Shown: piece after piece, positions 45,227 through 57,079 of the stretch | Numbering within the stretch: position 1 is the stretch's first letter | How the letters are laid out: each line of letters opens with the position of its first letter | Source: Dryocosmus kuriphilus | Lineage: Eukaryota; Arthropoda; Insecta; Hymenoptera; Cynipidae | DNA length: 64,000 bases | NCBI GenBank assembly: GCA_038277395.1 | Contig: CM076190.1 | Location: 190,900,001-190,964,000 of the forward strand | Reading direction: 5' to 3' | The notes under the pieces: model-generated | Database searches by the model: none | Told to the model about the DNA's origin: nothing | What the model saw: only the letters and a program-made list of their open reading frames with translations | Position numbers and translations under genes: made by a program

Positions 45227-45660
45227 TCAATTACCGATTGTTCTTGAAAATGAAATGTACAAAGAAACACACAGCTTTACCCAACTTGAAATGTAAAATT
45301 CAATTATTTGCTTAGAACATTTGTCTGTGCCTGGGAAAGAATAAGGAAAACATTCTGTTTGGTTAGTTAGGTCAGCAATTATAACCCATCCCTTCTTTAC
45401 AAGGTCAAGTATGTAAATTTGAAGATCAAGGGCGAGCACGCATTCAAATAGATCTTGAGCAACACAAGGAGCTAATCCGAGATTACAGACATGGCATTTT
45501 TCTAATTGGTTGAACACAGAGTCGAATTTAACGCCTTGGTAATCGGTCAGTTTCTCTTTGTCAATCATTTCAAAGGCCTTCTTATGGGAATCTTAGGGCC
45601 ATATTTCGTATGCTTGAATTATTCCATTTTTTGCACGAAATTCTTCGCTTGTCCATAAAC
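45227..45660 (-). pseudogene. Unidentified repeat-borne protein fragment
   Basis: A 113-aa frame reads MIDKEKLTDYQGVKFDS, then CHVCNLGLAPCVAQDLFECV and LALDLQIYILDLVKKGWV. The (H/N)VxxGLxPCVAxDLFE pattern is one I associate with repetitive, transposon-related proteins of unknown function in animal genomes, but I cannot name the family. The frame seems to extend upstream past a stop near 45590. It lies just 5' of the jockey LINE and 150 bp from the exon copy at 45809. Confidence 0.4.
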
Positions 45661-45808
45661 AAAATCTACAGAAATACCTTGCACTACCAAAATTTCCTTG
45701 AAAATTTCCCAGTGAATAATTAGCCAAGTTATCACCAGATATATAATTAATATAAGTATAAATATAATCAGTTTAAATTCTTCTCTTGCTCAGAATACTT
45801 TACAAGAA

Positions 45809-45860
45809 TGAAGATTTGTGCTGGGATCTTACTCATTTTCTTTCATTTTATTCTTACGTG
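45809..45860 (+). pseudogene. Duplicate of signal-peptide exon 1
   Basis: The ATG at about 45809 starts MKICAGILLIFFHFIL, matching MKICSGILIIFLQLI at 15730. Similarity extends into the 5' leader (TTCTCTTGCTCAG...TACTTTACAAGA) and into the following intron (GTGCAACATA). The strong GTAAGT donor of the first copy reads TTACGT here, so that donor is lost; the weak GTGCAA site four bases on survives. No exon 2 or 3 homologue is seen before 46600. It is a relic of a gene duplication, or the first exon of a diverged paralogue. Confidence 0.65.
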
Positions 45861-45994
45861 CAACATAATAGTAAAATAAATGAATATTTAGAAAAATATG
45901 ACTCTAGAGTATAGCGGGAATGCTATACTGGGGAAGGGAAGAGGAAGACTGACTGTCGAGTGTTGGAGGTGTAGCGAATGAGCTTCAATAAAAA

Positions 45995-46075
45995 TTGACT
46001 TTGGCCCGGGGAATCGAACCCCTGATCGCCGGCTCGAAAGCCCGATGCAATCTGTACCATAATACGTACGGTTAG
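45995..46075 (-). repeat. tRNA-like sequence, probably a SINE head or tRNA relic
   Basis: On the minus strand it reads TGGTACAGATTGCATCGGGC, then TTTCGAG as a 7-base loop (anticodon position TCG), CCGGCGATC and a T-arm AGGGG-TTCGATT-CCCCG. The B box is good and the A box weak, and the acceptor stem does not pair. A functional tRNA is unlikely. Confidence 0.5.
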
Positions 46076-46847
46076 AGAATCGATGTTGTGAGCCTCGATT
46101 GAATATTTCGATACCCTGTTGTCTTTCTCGCGTTCTCTCTTACTCTTTTAAAATTAGCATTTCTTACTTATATGGTAACAAGTGAGGGCACATATTTTGT
46201 GCTAACATGCACGCGCATCGATAGTTGGGCCTCATCCTGATTAAGAACAATACTAGTCAGTTAACTTTCCTTTGCCCGTTATCCTCTCTCTTTTCTTTTG
46301 TGTAAGTAAACAATTTGAGAAGGTTAGATAGCGTTTGGATTAGTTTAGAGTTTAGAACAAATTTAGAAGTCAAAAACGGATTCTGTTTTTAGATTAATCA
46401 TGTTTTTGTGTATTTGAAGATGAATAAACTTCTGCATTGAAAAGATTTTGGTACATAAAGAACTTGAATAAGATTTTAAATTGATTTGATTAGCGTTACA
46501 CCAAATATCAGAATAAGAAGCAGAGCAATAGATAAGGCAGCATATCCAGTTCGGAGACAGAAGGCAACACACCCACAAATAAAAATAAGCTCATTCATTC
46601 GGAATTGGCACTTTGGGCCTCCTGACGACAAATTAATAGAAATGTTAAATGTAATGGAATTTTAGGAAAAAGGGTCGTACTAAATAAATTGATGGTGGCA
46701 GCGGTGGGATGGGCCCTTCATACTGCCACTGAGGACACGTTACAAATTTTCACTTGAAGGTTTCAAAATTTTTAGATCTGAAACAGTGTAAAATTTATGT
46801 ATAAAAAAAAGGAGGAATAAGATCTTAAATCTTATTGACTAAAAGAA

Positions 46848-48035
46848 AAATGACTTCCCAAATGCAATCGAAACTTAATTTATAAACTTGGATTCAAAAT
46901 TTGGTGCCACCCAGCATGAATTTTTGCTTTTAATCAACATAAGTTCAAATTGTATTAAGTTTCCAGAACGCGAAAAATGTAATCTGGCATATAGAATTAA
47001 AATTTGATGCTAGTAGCATGAGTTTTATTAGGTTTACGAATTGCATTTTTACTGTTCTGAAGTCTGCGAAGGAGTTTAATTGAGATTAATTAAATTTAAG
47101 TCAGATAAAGTTGAGTCAAATTGTGTGCGATTGGTTTTTTAAGAGAAGTCAGCAATAAAATCGAAACTTAATTTTTATATATATGTATATTTAATTCAAA
47201 ATTTGGTGCTACCCAGCATGATTTTTGCTTTTAATGAAAATGAAGTTTAAATTGCGTTGAATTTGGAAAATTATAAATGCTATTCAAATAAATTAATTTA
47301 AACTTTTGCTGCTGTAAAATGTGTTTTATGTTAGTCGATACATAGCACTCTTAATTTTGAAATTATTAAATGACGTAAGAAATACAACCAAACCAAATTA
47401 TGAGAATTGTACATAGTTATGATTTCTGATTCCTTTGTTATTCAAATTTTTGCTGCTAAATGATTTGCAAAGACCATCTCAGTAACAATATTTATAGTAT
47501 CAACAATAAGGCACTCACTGGCCTAATAAAAGGTATCGAAATGATTTAAAGAATTAGAAATTAAAATAAAATCATTTTACAAAAATTTTATTAATAAATG
47601 AAGACCTTCTCTTTGTCCAAATATTGCGGCCTGTACCGGCCTAATTGAATTGCGCCTAAAACAAAAGTATCGAAATATTCCGGGGAGGAGTTTCAGTTCT
47701 CGATCAAAAAAGAGATAGGGACTTCCTGAATGCAATTGAGAATAAATTCAAAAAAATTTGGATTTAAAATTTAGTGCTACTCAGCATGAGCTTTATTTTC
47801 AAACAACATTAGGTTCAAGTTGTATTAAAATTTTTAGAAATAGAAAAATTTAATCTGACACATCGTATTAAAATTTGGTGCTAGTAGCATGAATTTTATT
47901 TGGATTATGAATTGTATTTTTACTCTTCTGAAGTCTGCGAAGGAGTTTCATTGAGATTAATTCGGTCAAAATTAGATAAAATTGTGTCAAATTGTATACG
48001 ATTAGTATTTAAAGAACTTAGCGATAGAACCGAAA
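46848..48035. repeat. Diverged tandem copies of a ~320-bp AT-rich unit
   Basis: Blocks with AAAATTTGGTGCTACCCAGCATGA, TTGCTTTTAAT and TCTGAAGTCTGCGAAGGAGTTT recur at 46848-47165, partly at 47150-47340, and at 47700-48035. Non-coding. Confidence 0.65.
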
Positions 48036-48039
48036 CTTA

Positions 48040-48983
48040 AAAGTAAAGAGAGAAAGTTATAAATGAATGCTAACTTAGCTTATCAGAAACACGAAAGAAC
48101 TATGAATGTTGTGTCACTCATATTCGTGTAACGCGATCTATAAGCAAAGGCATCACGCCGATAGACAACTTCGTGAAAGGTACGAACGATCTATTAACAG
48201 AGACTTTACAAAAGGAGATAATGTTTCGCCGGTTTGCAATGCTATCAAGAATACTTTAAGTGCGTTTAGCTTCGCGAAAAGAGCAACACAGAAAAACTCT
48301 GTGCCTTTTGATTCTGAGGAAACCTTAGATGAATGAATTTCTTCTTTGGAATACTATATTAAGTCAGAATAAGAAGGACAGAAATCCGTTCACCTAATGT
48401 CTAGTTTACACAAGATATTCAAGGTTCCTTTAAAGAGAAATACGGCTCATCGTGTCGGAAAATGGAGGCACGATAAGTCTGAGTAGGGCAAATTATCGAT
48501 TAAATTGAATAAAATAAGCGGTAGCCTGGGAAATCTGTATAGAATTCTCGAATTTCCGAAAAAACCCAGAGAAAAAAACTATTTCAAGATTTCTCGAAGT
48601 ATTTCGAAACACTGGTGAATGAAGCCCAGATTCTCGTTAATGGCCATAATATAAGATAGCATAGATTGACGATCCCAATGGTAACCGTCCGTCCTAGAAA
48701 CGAGAATTTCCGTGTCGATTCAAGCAAAAAGTAAATAAAATAAAAAAATCAGGCGCACTTATGTAGCAGCCTAGATTACTTAATAAGAAGAGAATGAAAT
48801 TAATTCAGAAAAGGAACTAAATTAATTTTCCTCAAAATTATCCGTTTAAAGTTACGGAATATCTGAGGTATTGACGAAACACTATATGAAGTGGTATACA
48901 ATTTTTATTCTGATACCTCAGATGTACCTGATTACATTCCAAACGATCAGAGAGAGCGAGAGAGAGAGAAAGAGAGAGAGGGG

Positions 48984-49016
<33 letters not shown>

Positions 49017-49480
49017 ATAACGGAAAGAGACTTCTTTTAAACTCGTCTAAGGATCTATATCACTTAACAAATTCATGCTTCAATGCCGGACGGTGACATT
49101 TAAGATATAAATTAAATTTTTACATCATTACCAGCTAGCAATATCGATAGGATGTATAGTCGGGAGTAGGTAATCATTCAATTTTGTAAGGGTAACCAAG
49201 AGTATCAGCATCTTTTAATTCTTATAAGCCCAATTCGATTAAAAATACTGCACACCGACGATACAGATCAAAACCATTCAATCAGGCGATGAATTGACAC
49301 TACTGCAGCCGGTTTAAATAACACGCAAGGTAACGGAAGTTTAAGTGTAAACACGGGAATCGTGAGTGGTGTTCTAACATAGCACCCATGGGTTATCACT
49401 TATCAGGATCTAGGTGCGTCACACGCCATGGCCCCCGTCTTGGAGTGTATGACGTTGTAACAAAGCACGTATCATATTCC
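48040..49480 (+). other. Region upstream of Gypsy gag; LTR not located
   Basis: A 76-aa ORF at 48106-48336 (RHHADRQLRERYERSINRD) has no recognised motif. The 5' LTR and primer-binding site of the Gypsy element must lie here or further left, but I could not delimit them because the 3' LTR is beyond the window. Confidence 0.35.
48951..49018. repeat. (GA)n microsatellite
   Basis: GAGA-rich tract ending in a G run. Confidence 0.9.
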
Positions 49481-49499
49481 CCAATTCGTTGGTCACACC

Positions 49500-50230
49500 C
49501 CTCCCTTAAAAGAATTTTTGCAGGATATCGCGAATGGAGCTGTATTCATCACTGCTCAATCAGAACCCGGTTTCATTAAAGTCGTTTTAAGTAAACTAAA
49601 GGGCTTGGCTACAGACAGTATCCGCGATAAGCAATTTAAGAAAATAGATGACTTGATTTTGCACTTAAAAAAACGGTTCGCTCCAAAAAAGAAAATGTCA
49701 GTGGTATTTCCAAGAGATAGTCATCCTGAGAATGAAAGAACAAGAAAGCGTCAGTGACTGCTACGATCGGGTGCTGGGATTATTAAGCGGAGCATGTCAA
49801 GCCCCGATAGAAAAATACGAATATAAGGACATGGTGGCTAATATGATGGAGCCGATTGCAGATTGTACGCTGGATCCGTTCATACGTGGATTACCAGGAC
49901 ATGTATACCTTCGTGGACACCCGAAACCCCAATGAACTGTCTTTTTCTTACGAGTATGCACTACACGTAGAAGAAAGAGAAAAGTTCGTAGTTAAGACCG
50001 GGGCCTCAGCAACTACACACGTCGTATCTAAAAAACAGACTAAAGGAAATGATTCGAAACCTGACGAAACTGATTATAATCGCTCTCCACGTCCTTATCC
50101 AGATCAGAGCGAAAATTTAGAAAAATTGGATGTAGGAAATACTGCAATCCCTAATTCTCCTATTACCGTAGTTAGGAACACACCTGACGGTTCTCGCTCA
50201 ACACCTAATATCCATCCCAGTACGGTACCT
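49500..50230 (+). pseudogene. Gypsy gag remnant
   Basis: Three overlapping frames together read QSEPGFIKVVLSKLKGLATD, QESVSDCYDRVLGLL, then DPFIRGLPGHVYLR and SYEYALHVEEREK. The FIRGLPG and EYALHxEE motifs are typical of the capsid region of insect Gypsy gag. A frameshift occurs near 49730 and another near 49920. Confidence 0.75.
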
Positions 50231-50376
50231 TCGTGAAGGTAAAATTCCCCAGGGCCGAATTTAGACTCTCAGATGACTCTTCGCAAGGACGCAGCGGCGT
50301 GTCCACAATTCTACAAGCGTCCCTTGACAGTATCTTTTCTAAAGAGTACTGAAACATCTTCCACATAGAAAGATCG

Positions 50377-50670
50377 GTGAAAGATTCTCCAGTAGTAAAG
50401 ATATTTGCTCCTGAATTTTGTAACAGGAAGGCTAAACTTCTTGTCGACGCAGGATCGGGCGTGAATCTTGTAAAACTACGCTTTTTACCTCTATATCTGG
50501 AAGTACCTTCCACAGAAGCCATATATATATATGTAGCTGGTATAACTGTACATCCAGTGAAAACACTAAGGGTAATGTATATGAACATCCTTGAAAAATC
50601 AGTCGAGTTCCATGTTGTACATAATAAATTTCAAATAACGCCAGAGGGAATTTTAGGCTGGCCCTTATGA
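50377..50670 (+). pseudogene. Gypsy protease
   Basis: The frame contains AKLLVDAGSGVNLVK, an aspartic-protease active-site segment in which the usual DTG/DSG reads Asp-Ala-Gly. It continues to PEGILGWPL, the conserved (I)(I/L)G(x)(D/P) end. The substitution in the active-site triad may lower activity. The frame stops at 50670. Confidence 0.7.
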
Positions 50671-51419
50671 AGATAAGAGCAAGCTCAGATTTCTTTTCGC
50701 CATAACATTCTCGTCACCGAATCCAAACCACTAGCACCAATTCCGTTTATCGACAAGGAATCCCTGGAATTTAAGCAGAGGCTTAAATCGCAAATAAAGA
50801 CATTCGCTGGAATTTTAAGAATCGATGATCGGGCAAGAAAAGCAGTGGCGATAGATGTCAAGTACCAGGAAATCTCCCAGATTTGTCTACCTAGGGAGGA
50901 CCCCCAGAATGGTTACATTTAATTGTAGCAGCTGTCACTAACCATCAAGGAAAATGTCCTGTATTTACAATTAATACAACCGAGAGAAAGATATAAACAG
51001 TGCTCCCTTCACAAGAGATAATTCTTTCGACTATTGCGAGATTCCTGGCGAAGATGACTCGGACGTCGAATTGGAAGATACAATGGAAACCAAAGAAGTA
51101 GCCCATTCAAACCGCGTTAAAAGGGTAATGGAAAATTTGCACTTTGAGCAATTAATGCAGTAAGAGAAGGAATACGTATACCGTTGTGTGGAAGAATTTC
51201 CTGGGATCTTTCACATAAATGGCGATAGAATCAGCTCGGTGCACATGGTAGAGCACAAAATTCTAACCACAAACAATAACGCCATCAGGCTAAAGCCATA
51301 TCAACATTCCCAAAATTCCATTGAAGAAATGATAGAAATAACAACTAGGCAATATGATAGGTGAATTATTGGTAATTCTGCGTCTCCATGTTTTTCGCCA
51401 GTGTTAATAATTCCTAAAA

Positions 51420-52560
51420 AGACTCGATGTGTCTGGTAAGAGAAAATATCGTGTGGTCATAGAATTCTGTGCCCTTAACGAGAAAATTGTTGGAGACGCA
51501 TACCCTTTACCCAACATCACCGATATCTTGGATCGTTTGGAGCAATCGCAGGATTTCTCTGTATTTGACTTGGCTCAGGGATATCACCAAGTCGAGACAC
51601 ATCCAGATGATCGCGCGAAAGCTGAGTTCTCCACTTCAAGAGGTCATTTTGAATATCTGAGGATAGCTATGGTTATAAAGAATGCTCTTGCTATATTTCA
51701 GCGTCTTATGGATGAGTTTCTGAAGGGGATGCATGGAAAAGAAGCATTTATTTACCTCGATGATATTGTATTGTTTTTCGAAACACTTGAAGAATACGAT
51801 AGAAAGACCAGACGACTTTTCATTCGATTGAAGGAAGCGGAGTTGAAGCTTCCGCCGGATAAATGTGATTTTCTTCGTACTGAAGTAGGCCACCTGGTTC
51901 ACATCATCGGCCACAACGGAGTACAACACAATCCAGGTAAAATATCTGCCGTAAAGTATTTCCCACCACCTAAAAGGGTACGAGCGGTGCATAAATTTTT
52001 ATGTGTTACAGGTACTACCACAGATTTATTCGACACTACGCCAAAATAGCGGAGATTCTGACCGATCTTCTGAAGAATAAAGCCACACTTGATTGGAGAC
52101 CCACGCAAAGAAAGAGTTTCTGAAACCTTCGTAAACGCCTATGTAAGAAAGCTATACTACAAAACCTGTATTTTGAAAGAGCTTTCAAGCTCACGACTGA
52201 TGCATCTGATCATGCCGTTGGAGCCGCCTTAACTCAAAAAAGGGAATAAATGGATATGCTAATCGCCTACTTCTCACGAGTTATGAACTCCAGTGAACAG
52301 AACTATCACAAGACAGAAAAAGAGTGCTTGGCGGTCTCTAATGCTGTTCAGAACTTCCGATCCTACTTATATGGGCGCAAGGTCATACTAGCCTGTGATC
52401 ATGAGCCGGTATATTGGGCGACGTATGCTATCGATCCAGGAGCAAGGATGCAGGAATGTCTCAATAAGCTTCGAGACTACGAATTTCAGTTTGAATGCAA
52501 GAAATCTAAATTGATTCGTGGTGTTCAAGTACTATCAGAAAATCCAGAAGATGACAATTC
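51420..52560 (+). pseudogene. Gypsy reverse transcriptase and RNase H
   Basis: RT motifs in order: YRVVIEFCALNEKIVGDAYP, SVFDLAQGYHQVE (first Asp), EAFIYLDDIVLF (catalytic YLDD), LPPDKCDFLRTEV and PPPKRVRAV. The frame stops at 52049. The RNase H follows as LTTDASDHAVGAAL, then after a TAA near 52249 LIAYFSRVMNSSEQNY, TEKECLAVSNA, RSYLYGRKVILACDHEP. The downstream frame to 52922 is a Ser/Lys-rich linker (about 130 residues), unusually long before an integrase and probably a tether to the second RNase H. Confidence 0.88.
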
Positions 52561-52922
52561 TATTCGCGAATCTAATTATTCTGACGAATCTGGTAGCATG
52601 GAAGGAGAAACTAACTCTTCTCAGGCTTCACAGAGCAAATATTCATGGAAAGGAAACAACGAGAACAGGGAATTGCCCATCAACATGAGGTCTATAGGAA
52701 GTAGAGTTTTACCTGTAACGCGCGCTCAAAATGGTCAGAAGGATGAAGCCAATCCCGAACAAGACATGTCAGTGTCTAAAAGATTGCTAAGGCAAAGAGC
52801 TACTTCAGACCGAACGACGGAAGTTCGAAAAAATTTACCAGAGAAACCAGCAAATGTCGCCAAATCTCTTAAAAATCCTACAAACTCTTCAAAGGCTAAA
52901 GAAGATCCACAGCTTCCAACAC

Positions 52923-53695
52923 TAAATTTAAACAGAACTGGGATATTATATTGGTAAATTAAAACAGACATATTCGGGAAGTGATTGACTTTAACTCACT
53001 ATTTTTAATAAACGTAAATAGACAAAGTAACGTTCTGAAGTGAATCAATACAAGCTTTTAATTTTTAAAATTTAGAATTTACAATGCCGAAATTAGAATA
53101 AATAAACAATAGGAATAATAACAGGAGTGTGTCAAGTATAAAAATAGTTTTGACAAAATGCCACTTAGGCATGTACCTATCGAGATGCCAGGATCGAAAG
53201 AGGCTCCTCATTTCTTGATCGCGTCTTTTATCAGCTTAGGAAACAAGGGAAAATTATTTTTTCAAACACGTCCATCATCCCCATGGTGATGCTTCATTTC
53301 TTAACAATTTCACGCAGCTTGCCTCACAGCCTCACGACCACGGATTGTGTCATAAATGTGGGTGACATTTGTGGCGTGTAAGTAATGATGAGCGAAAACG
53401 AGAGCATATGAATGAAAGAAAATACGAAGTAAGGAGAATGAAACAAAAGAGAAAATTAGGGGTAGCTTAACGTGTGTTTATATGTGCGAGTATGTATATC
53501 CGTGCATATGTGTATATACTGAGCTCGTAAAATTCGGCTTCCAGTACATGAATTTATTCATGCACCGAGAGACCCAGCATGCGATTCAATCATTATATGA
53601 TAGTTCAAATATTTTGATAAATTGGAACTACCTTCGTCCCATGGCATCCCTTACAATAAGCGATTAGTTCCTTTTAATTTTCCTCAGCGCAATAC
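52923..53695 (-). repeat. BEL 3' LTR
   Basis: About 773 bp, repeated directly at 59368-60195 with scattered substitutions. Confidence 0.85.
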
Positions 53696-54229
53696 CTACT
53701 GATATTTGGTGAATTTTACAGCTTAATCTATATAAACTTTAGCATTGAAAATATGTATTCATTTAGCTAAATCTAAAACGAACAAAGAAACTCAGAACAT
53801 TAAGCAAAAGGAAAACTCAATTCTATACGGAACAATTTTCCCCCTCGTACAAAATTCGTTTAATTTTGTTCCTCATTTGAGCCAAGTAATTTCATAAGGT
53901 TGCGAGTAGTTCGCAAAGGATCACACGTGGGAGTGTGCACAATGGCTACTCGTACCTCGCCATCATTGCCTGGATGAACTTTTGTATCAAACCCATTTTT
54001 CCACACATTTCACGGACTGTCTAAATCTGTGATCGAAACTGTATCGCGTAGTTGTAATGGTGGTTTTTTCTCGATCCTTTCGTTGAAATAAACTTGGCAA
54101 ATGTTCGCGAATTCATCGCTTCCAAAAACAATGTGCGAAGTGTTGAGCGAGTCTATATTGCTTACGAGGGCATATAAAGTTGGAATAATATTTTTCCTAG
54201 TTGTACTTCATCCGGCGATGCTTCTGCCA
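53696..54229 (-). other. BEL 3' internal region between integrase and LTR
   Basis: No further gene is recognised; a polypurine tract would be expected next to 53696 but is not obvious. Confidence 0.4.
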
Positions 54230-55200
54230 AAAAATGATTTGGTGTTCTTGCTTCTCCGTCACGAGGATCTAGAGAAACATTAGTGAGCGGCTTGAATTTA
54301 CCGAATGCTCTATTTTGCGCAATGCCGCATGTAAAACTTCTTCGCTATGCGCTTGATCATAGAGAATAGTTTTCAAAGCCGTTTTTACCGATCGTATCGT
54401 CCTCTCCCATACACCACCCATATGCGGAGCATCGCGTCGGGAGAGTTGAGGTACCATGCGTGTTGTTTCATCAACGCGAATTCCGAAACTTCAACTCTTT
54501 GCTAGCCCTTCGAACATTAGTGCCATTATCACCATACATATGCAAAGGTGCACCCCTTCGAGCGGCTAATCTTTGTGAGACCATTATTGCTGAGCTTGTG
54601 CTTAGACTAGGTGCGAGTTCAATATGAATCGCTCTTGTTGTAAGGCAAGTAAATAAAACTCCCAATCGTTTTCCCCTGCGCCGCCGATTTTAAAAACATA
54701 GGCCTAAAATAATCGATTCAGCAGTGGTTGGATGGTCTTTGTCTAACTGAAAACCGTGCTTCCGGTAAATCACCCATTAATGGATTTTAAAGCCTTCCTC
54801 TGTGTAATCTACAAATTACACATTTACTTATAATAGAACACAATGCGCTACGAAGGCCAGCGGTATAGTATTTTTGACGCACCTCATTTAAAACAGCATT
54901 GATACTTGCATGATAAAACTTCCATCGATATTTCTTGATAAGCATGGTAGTAACAAACTGTTTACTATCTAAAATAATAGGATTTTTGTTAGATTCTAGA
55001 CCCAGCGAAAAATTTATCCGACCTCTTGCACGTAACAAACAGTTTTCGTCTAAATACGGCCTCATTCCTACTATTTTGCTAGATTTAATTCTTTCTTTCC
55101 CTTTTCTCAGCTTATTTATTTCACTTTTGAAAAAATCAATTTGTATAACTCTATACCAATAATTTTCACACATTTCTATAGCTTTACTGACTTTTTGTTC
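54230..55200 (-). pseudogene. BEL/Pao integrase
   Basis: The zinc-binding N-terminal part (55173-54787) includes RPYLDENCLLRARGRI, LIKKYRWKFYHASINAVLNE and CVICRLHRGRL. The catalytic part follows: LFTCLTTRAIHIELAPSLS, then MYGDNGTNVRRASKEL (second Asp, DNGTN). DAPHMGGVWERTIRSVKTAL (54440-54370) carries the Glu. The first Asp lies in sequence broken by a frameshift near 54680. The segment is partly duplicated in inverted orientation at 57430-57640. Confidence 0.85.
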
Positions 55201-55589
55201 CTATAAAGTTTTTCCACTTAAAGAATGCAGCCCATACACTTCTCGCGTGTATAAGCAAACCTCGTCAGCCTAATATGCGAATGACCAGCGGCAATTCTGT
55301 TACCTTTGAGACAATTGTAAAAATATTCGCTTTTCTTATTTCTAAGCTATCTATTATTGTTTCTTCTTCCTTGCTTAAAAGCCTATACTTTAGCCATTCG
55401 GCCTGAGCTGACTTTAAAAATTTGGTCCTTTAAACAATCGCAAATTAGCAGGCATTGTGTCATTTGCATATCGGGTCGCATCATCTGCTGTATTTCCAAC
55501 TGTTGGCACCCAAAACCTTTCACAGCTTTTCGCAAGTTCGCCTATCCCTCTCAAGTGATAAGCTACGTAAATTTGATGCGTGCGTGGTT

Positions 55590-57064
55590 CTGAATTAATT
55601 CATCTGAGTACAGTGCTCGAATCTGACTAAAAAAAAACTCGTTCCGATACCTTTATTTCAAGTTCGTTTTGATTGAAGTTGACTAAACGTGCACCGATAA
55701 ACGCGGATTGCAATTCTAGTCGCGGCACGGTTAAAAGTTTTAAAGGAGCAACTTTACTTTTAGACATTACCAGAGAAACATCGATAAGCCCGTTTTCAGA
55801 CTCGAAACGTAAATAGGCGACCGCCGCATAAGCAGTTAGACTCGCGTCGCAGAATACGTGTAACTGTATTTTTCTTTCTTGCGAATGACTCATTTGCAAC
55901 GCGGTATTTGGAACTCTTTTAAGATACTACCTTGATATCCACTATAACCAGCCGGCATATTCTTTATCGAGTAATTTTTCGTGCCAATTTATTCCACTTC
56001 GCCAAATTAATTGCATAATTAATTTTCATTTTAATGTAAACGGGGCAATAAGACCGAGCAGATCAAAAACCGACATCATTACTTTAAAAAATTCGCGCTT
56101 TGTCGGTCGCTTTTCAACATTCAATATATTTTGTGAAAGCTTTGAAAAAGTTACGTTAAACTTTAATTGATCATCGATAGCATTCCAGCACAAACTCAAC
56201 AGTCGCTCTCCCCCTCGGTCACATAACCGCATTTCTTTCTTGTTCGATTGCTGCTTCTTAAAAACTACGTCTTTTATTACTTGAGATTTATTGCAAATCG
56301 GCCCTGTATTTCAAAATTAGCTTCTGCGTTTATTTTTATCACGTCGTGTATTAAAATTTTTGATTCACGTTCCGTACGCGTACTAGATAAATAATCGTCC
56401 ACGTAACTATTTTTGACAATATCTATCGAAGCATCTGGACTGGTTTTCGCGTAGCGCTCTGCGTTTTTCTGTTGTATGCACAGTGCGTTACATGGAGACG
56501 ATTTTGCGCCAAAAATTAAGCCAGTCATTTCATAAACATCCGGTTCACTGTCTCGATCTTTTCCACGTCATAAAAATCGTTGCACTCCTTGATCTTCTTT
56601 CATCACTTTTACTCGTAAATACATATCTTTGGTATCGCCGGCAAACACGAATTCGAATTGTCTAAAACGTATGAGTACACCAACTAAAGTCTGCAATAAA
56701 TCTGTACCTGACAGAAGTAAATCATTGAAACTTACCCCGTCAGTTTTAACCGCGGTATCAAGAACAAATCTTATTTTGTTGGGCTTGTTTATATTACACA
56801 CACCGAAATGTCGTAAATTCCAACCTTTTGTTCTAGGAGCTTTTTGTTAACTTTAACTGCATAACCAAGATCAATAAAACATTGTATTTCTTTATAATAT
56901 AATGCAGCATAAATAGGATCGCGATCTAATTTACGCTCAATAATAAATAATCTTTTTCTCGCAGTAGCATAGATATTCAAGTTTAAATTGTAATTTTCTT
57001 TCCACAACAGAACTGTTTCCCAGTAATTTCTCATGAATTTACTCATTTTTCTTAAAGTTTTCAT
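55590..57064 (-). pseudogene. BEL/Pao reverse transcriptase and RNase H
   Basis: RT runs from 57064: NYWETVLLWKENYNLNLN, RRLDRDPIY-like text and GYAVKVNKKLLEQKV. Next is IRFVLDTAVKTDGVSFNDLL, GTDLLQTLVGVLIRFRQ and AGDTKDMYLRVKVM, where the usual DIKDMF reads DTKDMY. SYVDDYLSSTRTE (catalytic YVDD) lies at about 56410. The Pao-type RNase H/peptidase part reads LHVFCDASLTAYAAVAYLRF, VMSKSKVAPLKLLTVPRLEL near 55850-55690. Frames change at each boundary. Confidence 0.85.
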
Positions 57065-57079
57065 CGCGTGGTCGTATTC

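Noticed and set aside
46005..46075. Functional tRNA-Arg(TCG), minus strand
   Set aside because: The T-arm is good but the acceptor stem does not form; more likely a SINE or relic.
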